A stretch of DNA of 40,328 nt from Treponema sp. Lineage in GTDB: Bacteria; Spirochaetota; Spirochaetia; Treponematales; Treponemataceae. Below are positions 33,201-40,328 of this stretch, piece after piece; the first letter of the stretch is position 1, and the number at the start of each line of letters is the position of its first letter. The notes beneath the pieces are model-generated. The model was not told the origin of the DNA and did no database searches. It saw nothing but the letters and a program-made list of their open reading frames with translations. The position numbers were made by a program, and so were the translations under genes. The stretch covers positions 1 to 40,328 of the forward strand of contig JAILIC010000032.1 in the NCBI GenBank assembly GCA_024695475.1, written 5' to 3'.

Positions 33201-33736
33201 ATGGCACATTTGCCTGTGATAGGACATACATCAAAGGCAGTAGATTTATCATTACGATACCACAACAGGTACGGGGTAATATTGCTGTAGGCGATTATCG
33301 TAATCATAAAGAGTTATTGCCTGAAGAAAACTCTTTTGAAAAAATTTCGGTTCCCTCTGGAACACGTATACTTGTCGTTGATGATAACGAAATGAACCGT
33401 GTTATTTTACGAGAAATGCTGACAAAGTCTGGTATTGCCGTTGTAGAGGCAGACAGTGGTATAAAAGCTTTACAATTGGTTGGTGAAGAACATTTTGACA
33501 TAATCTTTTTGGATCACGTAATGCCAGAAATGGATGGTTTGGAAACGTTTGAGCGCATGCGTGCTATGGAAAGTAATAAATGTTCCAACGCTCCTGTAAT
33601 TGCTTTAACTGCTAATGATCTAGACGGTAGTGAGGCTTTTTATCTCAGTAAAGGTTTTAGTGATTACTTGAGCAAACCAGTTTCGTATGATCTCGTTATT
33701 GCAATAATAAAAAAGTATTTAGTCCCCAGAGGGTAA
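30257..33736 (+). CDS. Propeller-type hybrid sensor with inactive kinase core and intact receiver
   Basis: The 1159-residue protein starts with a signal peptide (cleavage near Ala30). A large exported region follows, with two-component propeller repeats (about 35-640; IIQTADGYIWIGTYSGLYRYNG, then further W-I-G-T blades) and a Y_Y_Y-like domain (650-750). One membrane span is at about 757-775. The dimerisation segment SKTQFLENISYEIRTPL has Tyr809 in place of the phosphoacceptor His. The ATP-binding domain is also damaged: Tyr926 replaces the Mg-binding Asn, and Tyr958 and Met962 replace residues of the DxGxG box. The C-terminal receiver is intact (Asp1042, Asp1086 in FLDHVMPEMDG). It probably acts as a sensor/scaffold whose receiver is phosphorylated by others. 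Confidence 0.9.
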   Translation: MGTKSVLRAVLFFLLVGVCAICGLTQSAFAEDLSAEYQAVYFDKSTGLVASEINTIIQTADGYIWIGTYSGLYRYNGFRFEKISLDKRLSSIMTMFVDSKNYLWIGTNDSGLARYNLETHELVFYTKNTGLGANSVRTLCEDASGNIFVGTVSWMSEITADGRMITFSDWKDINYVKSIVEGDDGIVAGVTNGGVLFFMRNGKIIARDYYDAKGGVYYTTIARNEFGDYLVGTSTNIMLRMQFIDGKVVRREAFESQNLMYHHKISYNYDLKGYYFCAENGMGFITNDGICSTFSNVKVCNSITDILIDYQNNIWVVSSKQGIMELTKSPFVDVFKKSGIASSVVNALQFHNNDLYIGMDTGLYAVDKETFRLRQYDFLQQFNGVRVRHILEDSHKNVWVCTYGKMGLSKIDPSGKVTVFNEALKQTLGGRFRVATELADGTILVASNIGLNYIQNDTVIHTLGESDGMNTPQILTIVQKPDGSILAGSDGDGIYVIKDKKIVRTIGMEDGLENLVVLRIVPGSSGYFYITSSAIFYDDENTIRRLDNFPYNNNFDMRIFDYGDAWITSSAGIYVVREKDMIQDDQYGYTLLDYNRGFDTSPVSNSWNVVDSQNILYLCCNDGVRCVDPKKCNNVDTHYGIQVHSFEADGSSVPQINGIYHIPAKAKRVTIQPAVLNFALTNPLVHVYLDGSGDSGIQQHQKELTPLSFTNLPFGKYTLRVQILDVPSNKVLREELFSIEKPARFYEKIYFKMLLVIILMALVAFCTWMIVKIKSMAIINKQYEQIRDAKDEAEKANKSKTQFLENISYEIRTPLTTVIGMNELVLRESTQELVRQYASHTIHAGYVLQNLVSDIVDFANIDSGSIEILEREYSLGQLLCDVELLCIEKAKQKKLDFDIVVDKSLPDALYGDGTRLRQVITNVLYYGIEHTVEGAVELSVLMQSSENDILTLRFEVSYTGVMVKDEANLGLSLSDSLVKIMHGTFACDRTYIKGSRFIITIPQQVRGNIAVGDYRNHKELLPEENSFEKISVPSGTRILVVDDNEMNRVILREMLTKSGIAVVEADSGIKALQLVGEEHFDIIFLDHVMPEMDGLETFERMRAMESNKCSNAPVIALTANDLDGSEAFYLSKGFSDYLSKPVSYDLVIAIIKKYLVPRG

Positions 33737-33739
33737 CCA

Positions 33740-36064
33740 ATGAATTCAATAAGTAATACAAATGAATGGGAATGGTCGCGTGATGCACAACTTGAAGTTG
33801 TTATGTCTGTAACCATTTTTTCAATCGCGCTCATAGTACAGATTGTTTTGTTGAGCTGGGAAGTATGGGTTATTCCTTTTTTGGTGGGCGAAATTATTCT
33901 TTTTTGGACATTACATGTTATCGATATATTGCCACAAAAGTATAAGATTGCGTTATATAGTGCTTTGATATTACTGGAACTGTTTTACTATGGTATTCAT
34001 CCAACGGCTCTATTTGATACACCAATGATAATCATCATTTGTCTTGCACTCTTTTTGTCGATGGATACCCTTTATGCCATTTATATTTGTGGCTTAGAAT
34101 ATATAGTACTTGTGTGCTGGCATAGTTTTGTACTTAAAACAGTTACTTTCCCAATGTCGAGTTCTGATTTTTCGCATCTGTCAGCAGGGGCTATTGCGGT
34201 AGCATTGACCGTCATTTCTAAACGTAATGGTTGTCTTCGTCGTATACATGCGATTGCAAAAAACCGAAGTATTGTCGAAAAAATGGCTGATATAAATCGC
34301 CGTACTGAAGATTTTCTGACGAATGTGACTCATGAGTTACGTACTCCGATAAATGCAGTTATGGGATTAACGAGTTCCTTGTTAAAAACTGAAACTGATG
34401 AGCAAAAACGTTCTGAGTTGTCAGCAATTCAGAAGGCTGGTCATAGGTTGTTTAATCAAATACGTGATATTCTTGATTATTCGGAAATCGGGCTCGGTAA
34501 GATCAAGATATTACATGAGACATATAGCATGCCCTTATTGGTCAGTGAAATAAAGCATGAGATACAAGTATTGAACCAAAATCCTGAAGTAGATTTTATT
34601 TTTGATGTTGATATTCATTTACCGACAGCGTGTGTCGGAGATATCGAAAAAATAAAAACTATTATTCGTCATGTATTGGGAAATGCCGTAAAGTTTACTA
34701 CAACAGGTTGTATCTATGTGCGTCTGTATGCTATCCAGACTTCCTATGGCATTAATCTCTGTGTTTCTGTAAGGGATACTGGAATTGGTATGACTGAGGA
34801 ACAAAAACAGAACATGGATACCCTTTTTTATCAAGGTATGTCAGACCGTACGAGAAAGGCTGGTGGTATAGGTTTGGGTTTTACGGTTGTATCGGGTCTT
34901 ATACAAGTAATGAATGGCTTTTTTCGTATTTCCAGTGAATTGGATAAAGGTACGGAAGTGCATATTAGTATACCGCAGGGGGTCTCTGATGCATTGCCAT
35001 TTTTACTTGATAGTACCAAAGAAATCCGTAGTAAATTATGTATAGCATATCATTTTTCTGTCTATTCAAATGTTTTGGCACGGCCATTTTACAGTCAGAT
35101 GATTGCACATGTGTCAGAAGGCTTGCGCGAGAAAGTTATTGGCATGAGATCCTTGCAGGAAATCCAACAGCTTGCACAGACATATTCATTGACCCATATA
35201 TTTACTACTAAAATCGATTTTGAAAAGAATAGAGATTTGTTTCTTGCAATTGATAAGAATATAAAGATTGTTGTCATTGGTAATGGAAGTTTACTTGGTG
35301 TACAAGCAGATAATATCTTATTCTTTCCAAAGCCTCTTGATACACCGGCACTTATCGAAGTTATTACTGGCAAAAATACAGTCCCTACCTATAACTCTCC
35401 TGATGATCAATTTATTTGTCCGGAAGTAAAAGTATTGAGCGTCGATGATGATCCTATGAATCTGATGGTGGCTAAGAACATATTTAACCAGTATCACATG
35501 GATGTCGTTGAAGCTCATAATGGATTAGAGGCTATTGAATTATGTAAGAAGCAGAATTTTGATATTGTATTCTTGGATCATATGATGCCAGAAATGGATG
35601 GAGTAGAGTGTTTACATCATTTGCGAAGTCTTAATACTCATGCAGAAAAGGATATGATCGTGGTAGCTCTTACTGCCAATGCGGTAAGTGGAGCAAGAGA
35701 AATGTTCCTTAATAATGGTTTTGATGAGTTTATATCAAAACCTCTAGAATTGCCTGTATTAAACCGTGTTTTGAAAAAGTTATTGCCAGTTTCTAAAATA
35801 ACGTATGTTACTAAAGCAGGTGTTGATGGTGGAACTGTGCTGCCTGTTGATGCTTCAAGCGAGCAAAAACTTGATTGTTTGTTACGATCCCTTAAAAAGC
35901 TTGACTATGTTCATTCTTACGATATTTTAAAAAACTTATCTTCTGATGAATTACCTGATATGAGTAAGGTGGTTGAAGCAGTTGAACAGTTTGATTTTGA
36001 GGAAATTATACCAGTAGTTGAAACAGCACTTGTGTCATGTCGAGATAACTCGAGAGGAATATAA
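33740..36064 (+). CDS. Membrane hybrid histidine kinase with degenerate and intact receivers
   Basis: The 774-residue protein begins with five to six hydrophobic segments (residues 19-165), a membrane-embedded sensor. The kinase core is complete: His198 in TNVTHELRTPINAV, the N box RHVLGNAVKFT, DTGIGM and GGIGLGFTVV. Residues about 435-550 form a receiver-like domain without acceptor aspartate (SKLCIAYHFSVYS...). The following receiver is intact (Asp569-Asp571, Asp613 in FLDHMMPEMDG). The last 110 residues are a helical tail, not an HPt (no HxxKG). It starts three bases after the previous stop and is in the same operon. It should be able to phosphorylate the relay. Confidence 0.92.
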   Translation: MNSISNTNEWEWSRDAQLEVVMSVTIFSIALIVQIVLLSWEVWVIPFLVGEIILFWTLHVIDILPQKYKIALYSALILLELFYYGIHPTALFDTPMIIIICLALFLSMDTLYAIYICGLEYIVLVCWHSFVLKTVTFPMSSSDFSHLSAGAIAVALTVISKRNGCLRRIHAIAKNRSIVEKMADINRRTEDFLTNVTHELRTPINAVMGLTSSLLKTETDEQKRSELSAIQKAGHRLFNQIRDILDYSEIGLGKIKILHETYSMPLLVSEIKHEIQVLNQNPEVDFIFDVDIHLPTACVGDIEKIKTIIRHVLGNAVKFTTTGCIYVRLYAIQTSYGINLCVSVRDTGIGMTEEQKQNMDTLFYQGMSDRTRKAGGIGLGFTVVSGLIQVMNGFFRISSELDKGTEVHISIPQGVSDALPFLLDSTKEIRSKLCIAYHFSVYSNVLARPFYSQMIAHVSEGLREKVIGMRSLQEIQQLAQTYSLTHIFTTKIDFEKNRDLFLAIDKNIKIVVIGNGSLLGVQADNILFFPKPLDTPALIEVITGKNTVPTYNSPDDQFICPEVKVLSVDDDPMNLMVAKNIFNQYHMDVVEAHNGLEAIELCKKQNFDIVFLDHMMPEMDGVECLHHLRSLNTHAEKDMIVVALTANAVSGAREMFLNNGFDEFISKPLELPVLNRVLKKLLPVSKITYVTKAGVDGGTVLPVDASSEQKLDCLLRSLKKLDYVHSYDILKNLSSDELPDMSKVVEAVEQFDFEEIIPVVETALVSCRDNSRGI

Positions 36065-39000
36065 ATGATGAGACTACATTTCAATATGTCAATAAAGCAA
36101 AAAAGTATAGTTGTTCTTGTAGCTATTGTATGTGTAGTAGGTGTCGCATTAGGGACACATAGTATTTTTCATTATATGACACGAAGGCAGCTGGTAAATG
36201 ATGTTAATGCTCGTATTCTTGAACTAAAAAGAGATTTGAATAGAGAAATTGTACTTGCGTTGCAAATGGCATTTTCTCCTGCAGTCGTTGATTATTTAAG
36301 TGATCCTTCAAATGAAGAAAAAGAAGCATTAGCATTTAATGAGTTTAAAGAGTTTGAAAATTCATTCTTATCACATATAACCTTTTGGATTTCTGATAAA
36401 GATTTACGGTATCACTCGAATGGTGAGTATCTGTATACGTTGGATAAATCTCTAGCTAATAGTTACTGGTATGAGCGTGCGTTTGCTAAAGAAACCTACT
36501 TGTTCAATGTAAACTATGACCCAGGATTGCAAAAGGTTTTTTTATGGATTGATATACCCGTCTATGATAAGCTAAAACAGCGAGCTGGTATTACAGGAAC
36601 CGGTATCCCTATCAGAGACTTTGTCAATGCTTTGTATGATCGTGTCGATGAAGATGAAACAATGTACCTGTATAATGATCTACAAGAAGTCGTTGGTGCG
36701 ACTGATATTGCTTATCTCGAAGAAAAATGTAATATTTTGACATTGCTCCCTGATCTCAAAAAATTTAACTGTAATCTTATGTCTGATACGATGCAGTTTT
36801 ATTCTTCTTTAAAAGGGGAATATGTCATTGCACCTATCGAGGAATTGGATTGGTATCTGGTGTTATTTATTCCATTTACTCCCAAGGCCTTTATTGAACA
36901 TTCTGCTTTTCCGATTGTACTCCTATTAGTATTTGTTGTTTTCTTCCTCATTGAACGACAAAATCGAATGTATCATAACGAAAATACGATTATACGTATT
37001 CAAAAGCAAGAAATTGAAAAGTTGAATGAAAGCCAGACTCGTTTTTTTGCAAGTATGAGTCATGAGATTCGTACTCCGATTAATACGATTATTGGTCTTG
37101 ATGAAATGATATTACGCGAGAATATCTCTGATGAGGTTGCAGAAGATGCTCGTAATATTGCTGGTGCCAGTAAGATGCTTCTATCGCTTATTAATGATAT
37201 TCTTGATATGTCAAAGATTGAGAGCGATAAGATGGAACTAGTTTCTGCACCATATGAGACGAAGTCAATGTTCCTTGACCTGGTCAATATGGTATGGATA
37301 CGTGCAAAAGAAAAAGCTTTAGTGCTTCATGTGCAAATTGATCCTTCATTGCCATCGGTCTTAAAAGGTGATGAAGTCCGCATTAAGCAAATTTTACTTA
37401 ACTTATTGAATAATGCAATAAAGTATACAAGGGAAGGATCTGTTTCGTTTGCTGTACGATGTGAGATGTGTGGTGATCAAAAGACGCGTCTTATTTGTTC
37501 TGTTAGCGATACGGGTATTGGTATAAAAAAAGAGAATATTCCTTATTTGTTTGATGCATTTAAACGTGTAGAAAACCAAAATAATCATTTGATCGAAGGT
37601 ACGGGGCTTGGATTAACGATTGTAAAGCAACTTATTACTCTTATGAAGGGAACTATCACTGTAGATAGTATTTATACAAAGGGCTCTACATTTACGGTTA
37701 CTATTGATCAAGATATCATAGAAGCAATTCCTGTTGGAGATCTCAAGATTGCTGTTGGTCATGCAATGTATGAGCGACGCTTGCACGAAAAAGTTTTTGA
37801 GGCGCCTTTAGCACAGGTTCTTATTGTTGATGATAATAGTATGAATCTTATGGTTGCTAAAAAACTGCTGCGTGAAACAAAAATGCAGATAGATACTGCT
37901 CCAAGTGCAGCTGTAGCATTAAGCCTTACACTTAACAAATGCTACAATGTGATCTTGATGGACCATCTTATGCCAGAGATGGACGGAATTGAGTGTCTTC
38001 ATGAAATTCGTAAGCAAATTGGCGGAGCTAATCATGATACGCCTGTCATAGTATTAACTGCTAACGCTGGTGAAAAAGAACGGTTGCTATATGAACGTGA
38101 AGGCTTTGACGGCTATTTAACAAAGCCTGTAAGTGGCTTACAGCTGGAAAATGCTGTTGTTGATTTTTTGCCTCCCGAAATAGTACAGTATCAGACTCTT
38201 CAGTCTGATGGCAGTAAACTGTTGATTTCGGGAAATTATAATCGGATAAAAAAAGTACCCGTCATTATATCGACTGACAGTGTGTGTGATTTGCCACAGG
38301 AACTTATTAAGAAATATGATATACCGATTTTGCCGTATAGGGTACGAACTAAAGATGGTATTTTTCTTGATGGTATAGAAATTGATGCTGCTGGTATGTT
38401 ATTTTATCTTGACCACAATGGTATAACGGCTTTTTCTGATTGTCCATCGGTACAAGATTATGAGCGCTTTTTTGCCCAATTGCTTGAAAGGGCTCAATCA
38501 GTTGTGCATATAACGATGTCACGTAAAGTTAGTGAAGGATATAACCATGCTTGTACCGCTGCACAATCATTTAACAATATAAAAATAATAGACTCTGAAC
38601 AGGTATCGAGCAGTACGGGACTTCAAGTATTATGGGCTATTGATTGTCTAAAACAATATGGTTCAGTAGATATGGTGCTACAAGAGTTGCAAGCCAATAA
38701 GAAAATATTCTCGACACTTTTTTTAGTTGATTCTCTTGCATTCCTAAGCGGTACAGGTAGAATCTCGCGTGTGCTGGCAGGTCTGTGTGACTCGTTATTA
38801 CTTAGACCTGCAGTGGAAATGCGGAATGGACGTATTTCTTTAGGTGGCTTTTATTTTGGTCCTCAAAACTTCGTACGCGAACGATATATTCATTCTTTGT
38901 TGGCTCATCCTTCTACTATTGATGACTCAATACTCTTTATTGTGCATGTTGGTTTATCCGAGAGTGAGCTTGATGCTATTAAAAAGCAGGTATTGAAGTA

Positions 39001-39103
39001 TGTGGCATTTAAACAGATATACTTTCAAAGTGCTTGTCCTGCGATAGCAAGTAATGCTGGTAGAGGTGCTTTTGGATTGTTGTTTATGAAAAAAACGAAA
39101 TAA
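36065..39103 (+). CDS. Cache-type hybrid histidine kinase fused to a DegV/FakB-like domain
   Basis: The 1012-residue protein has a span at about 14-33, a periplasmic Cache-like domain (40-275; FWISDKDLRYHSNGEYLYT), and a second span at 279-300. The kinase core is complete: His333 in MSHEIRTPINTI, NLLNNAIKYT, DTGIGI and GTGLGLTIV. The receiver is intact (Asp589-Asp590, Asp633 in LMDHLMPEMDG). From about 730 to the end is a full-length DegV/EDD domain: VIISTDSVCDLPQELIKKYD, PYRVRTKDGIFLDG, a serine-containing SRKVSEGYNHA and GTGRISRVLAG. DegV proteins bind fatty acids, and FakB presents them to a kinase. I know of no characterised kinase carrying this domain. It starts at the base after the previous stop. 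Confidence 0.9.
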   Translation: MMRLHFNMSIKQKSIVVLVAIVCVVGVALGTHSIFHYMTRRQLVNDVNARILELKRDLNREIVLALQMAFSPAVVDYLSDPSNEEKEALAFNEFKEFENSFLSHITFWISDKDLRYHSNGEYLYTLDKSLANSYWYERAFAKETYLFNVNYDPGLQKVFLWIDIPVYDKLKQRAGITGTGIPIRDFVNALYDRVDEDETMYLYNDLQEVVGATDIAYLEEKCNILTLLPDLKKFNCNLMSDTMQFYSSLKGEYVIAPIEELDWYLVLFIPFTPKAFIEHSAFPIVLLLVFVVFFLIERQNRMYHNENTIIRIQKQEIEKLNESQTRFFASMSHEIRTPINTIIGLDEMILRENISDEVAEDARNIAGASKMLLSLINDILDMSKIESDKMELVSAPYETKSMFLDLVNMVWIRAKEKALVLHVQIDPSLPSVLKGDEVRIKQILLNLLNNAIKYTREGSVSFAVRCEMCGDQKTRLICSVSDTGIGIKKENIPYLFDAFKRVENQNNHLIEGTGLGLTIVKQLITLMKGTITVDSIYTKGSTFTVTIDQDIIEAIPVGDLKIAVGHAMYERRLHEKVFEAPLAQVLIVDDNSMNLMVAKKLLRETKMQIDTAPSAAVALSLTLNKCYNVILMDHLMPEMDGIECLHEIRKQIGGANHDTPVIVLTANAGEKERLLYEREGFDGYLTKPVSGLQLENAVVDFLPPEIVQYQTLQSDGSKLLISGNYNRIKKVPVIISTDSVCDLPQELIKKYDIPILPYRVRTKDGIFLDGIEIDAAGMLFYLDHNGITAFSDCPSVQDYERFFAQLLERAQSVVHITMSRKVSEGYNHACTAAQSFNNIKIIDSEQVSSSTGLQVLWAIDCLKQYGSVDMVLQELQANKKIFSTLFLVDSLAFLSGTGRISRVLAGLCDSLLLRPAVEMRNGRISLGGFYFGPQNFVRERYIHSLLAHPSTIDDSILFIVHVGLSESELDAIKKQVLKYVAFKQIYFQSACPAIASNAGRGAFGLLFMKKTK

Positions 39104-39144
39104 AACTCTATTGCAGTACTATGACAGCTGCTTGCGCTGAATAA

Positions 39145-39179
39145 TTGACGATGAGTTTTATAATAGTTATGATAACTAT
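39145..39179 (+). promoter_or_regulatory. Promoter with overlapping palindrome before the exported TPR-like gene
   Basis: TTGACG (39145-39150), a 17-base spacer and TATGAT (39168-39173) form a good promoter. A palindrome ATAGTTAT-g-ATAACTAT covers the -10 box at about 39163-39179, a typical operator position. Transcription would begin near 39180, just before the start codon. Confidence 0.6.
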
Positions 39180-39183
39180 AATT

Positions 39184-40092
39184 ATGAAAATGCAACGTTG
39201 TGTTTGTACTTTGTTTATGACTGTTTTATGTTGTGCTTCAGTGTTTGCTGGTGAAGCAATTTCGCGCTTTACCAGTGATACAATTGATACATTCATGAAT
39301 TTGAGAATTGGATTATCTTCATTTTCAAATTATGAAGCACTTGAAAAAATAGATGCCTTTGAGGCCGCGTCATTTCAAGAGTTGCCTGACAAAGCTTTGG
39401 ATTTTGATCAAGAAAAATTGATTCTTGAAAGTCTGTATGCGATGGAGCGTTATAATTATCTTTTTGATTATGAAGATAAACGTCCTGGTCTGCGGGTCAT
39501 GATGAAAGAACAGATGAAAAAGAATGAAGCTTGGTTTGAAGCTAGTGGCAATGCAACAGGAGCAAACAAGTGGATGTATATGTTGACGGGAGATGTTACT
39601 TCCTGTTATATGACGTATTCCGTTCCTTGTACCTTATTGTATGGTTTACATGTAAAAAAGCTCTATCAGAATGCGCTTAAGCAGGATTCCTTGTATTCGT
39701 ATGGTTGTATAAACTGGGGGCAGTGGCTCTTTTTTGCTCCTCGTATATTTGGGGGCGGTAAGAATAAAGCCTTAAAGAGCTTTGAAAACGCTCTAAAGGG
39801 TGCCCGAAATGATGGTGAGCGATATTTTGCTTTAATATTTTTATCACAATTGTGGTATGACAAAGGAAATACTACAAAGTATATGTCATATCTTAATCAG
39901 GCAGCTACATATAATCCTACAAGTCGTTTTATTGAGACTATCAGACGTTGCAATGAAGAAGATATATCGTTATTTCAATATAATCGAGAGAGGTCTGGTG
40001 TCGACACACATATGAGCGATTCTGAAATGGGGGAAGCTCAGACTAAGGCAATTGCCGGTACTGCAGCGCTGTATAATAAAAACAAAGACTGA
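39184..40092 (+). CDS. Exported helical (TPR-like) protein of unknown function
   Basis: From ATG 39184 the product has 302 residues. It starts with a signal peptide (MKMQRCVCTLFMTVLCCASV, cleavage near AGEA). The mature part is helical with TPR-like stretches (NKALKSFENALKGARND, YFALIFLSQLWYDKGNTTKYMSYLNQAA) and resembles the exported TPR proteins of treponemes, possibly TatT-like, though that is weak. An open frame reaches back to a TTG at 39145, but that codon is part of the -35 box. No ribosome site precedes 39184, and the mRNA would be nearly leaderless. It lies after the phosphorelay operon with its own promoter. Confidence 0.7.
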   Translation: MKMQRCVCTLFMTVLCCASVFAGEAISRFTSDTIDTFMNLRIGLSSFSNYEALEKIDAFEAASFQELPDKALDFDQEKLILESLYAMERYNYLFDYEDKRPGLRVMMKEQMKKNEAWFEASGNATGANKWMYMLTGDVTSCYMTYSVPCTLLYGLHVKKLYQNALKQDSLYSYGCINWGQWLFFAPRIFGGGKNKALKSFENALKGARNDGERYFALIFLSQLWYDKGNTTKYMSYLNQAATYNPTSRFIETIRRCNEEDISLFQYNRERSGVDTHMSDSEMGEAQTKAIAGTAALYNKNKD

Positions 40093-40118
40093 TAGGTAAA
40101 AGACTGTAGTGTATCAAT

Positions 40119-40154
40119 GTTTTAAGACGTGCTGATGTATGCACGTCTTAAAAC
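40119..40154. terminator. Bidirectional terminator
   Basis: GTTTTAAGACGTGC and GCACGTCTTAAAAC form a perfect 14-bp stem around an 8-base loop. It lies between convergent genes and has T-rich flanks in both directions. Confidence 0.85.
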
Positions 40155-40169
40155 CGTAAATCGCTTAGA

Positions 40170-40328
40170 CTATGATTGTTTTGAATTGTCCATTTGTCTG
40201 ATTTTTGCGCGCTGGATTTTTCCGCTAATGGTTTTTGGCAACGAAGAGACAAAGTCTATTATACGAGGAATCTTATATACAGCAAGATTTTGCTTTGCAA
40301 ATGTTTTGATTTGGAGTTCCAATTCTTT
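40170..40328 (-). CDS. Acyl-CoA synthetase / AMP-binding enzyme, C-terminal end (runs off the right edge)
   Basis: The minus frame is open from the window edge to TAG at 40172-40170, giving 52 residues. The segment VYKIPRIIDFVSSLPKTISGKIQR is the end of the C-terminal domain of adenylate-forming enzymes. The lysine in TISGK (A10 motif) completes adenylation of the fatty or short-chain acid. The chain length preferred cannot be told. Its 3' end faces the exported TPR-like gene across the shared terminator. Confidence 0.82.
   Translation of the reverse strand, partial: KELELQIKTFAKQNLAVYKIPRIIDFVSSLPKTISGKIQRAKIRQMDNSKQS

Noticed and set aside
36065-39103. The DegV part as a separate gene misjoined to the kinase
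   Set aside because: The frame is continuous from the receiver (ending about residue 705) into VIISTDSVCDLP with no stop, no ribosome site and no start codon at a suitable place.

Overview
The window looks like a chromosomal segment of a host-associated spirochaete close to Treponema. This is inferred from gene content: a tripartite TRAP transporter, an exported NADase-type glycan-binding protein, large hybrid histidine kinases with beta-propeller sensors, a FeoA-FeoB fusion and a moderately low G+C content. No rRNA or tRNA gene was seen, so the genus is not proven.

Layout. 1-3.1 kb (mostly minus strand): the 5' part of a B12-binding radical SAM gene behind a DUF3737 beta-helix gene, an HD-domain hydrolase, a divergent ArsC/Spx-like gene, and the wreck of an outer-membrane barrel gene. 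3.1-7.0 kb: a PdxR-type regulator divergent from pdxS-pdxT (pyridoxal phosphate synthesis), then an SDR oxidoreductase with a strong terminator. 7.0-12.3 kb is an accessory, defence-like island: a 23-bp tandem repeat block, an MmeI-like restriction-methylation fusion protein, a MntA-type nucleotidyltransferase, a HEPN gene cut off by a second repeat block, an unknown zinc-ribbon protein, and a compact locus that looks like a type I toxin-antitoxin pair. 12.3-26.9 kb is mostly metabolic: the glycan-binding exported protein, TRAP genes dctP-dctQ-dctM, an AEC permease, a 41-residue membrane peptide with its own promoter and terminator, feoAB, preA, a P1/NylC-like peptidase, creD, then a scarred intergenic region, and an MFS permease with thiD. 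The scarred region holds 22-bp tandem repeats, an Rpn fragment and a second copy of the antisense RNA gene. 26.9-39.1 kb: a LuxR-type regulator divergent from a tightly packed five-gene phosphorelay operon. The window closes with an exported TPR-like protein and the 3' end of an acyl-CoA synthetase gene.

Two things stand out. (1) The phosphorelay operon encodes two apparently competent hybrid kinases, one kinase-like protein lacking its phosphoacceptor histidine (Tyr809) and key ATP-site residues, four intact receivers, three degenerate receivers and one HPt domain. It encodes no DNA-binding or cyclase output. Its last protein is a Cache-type sensor, kinase and receiver fused to a complete DegV/FakB-like (fatty-acid-binding) domain. 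(2) At 11.57-11.89 kb a short hydrophobic-peptide gene lies between long inverted repeats and faces an antisense RNA gene with a consensus promoter and terminator. The same promoter-terminator unit recurs at 24.54-24.66 kb without the peptide gene, suggesting a mobile or duplicated type I toxin-antitoxin family.

All calls are from reading the sequence. Family names rest on motif recognition; functional links between genes are inference.
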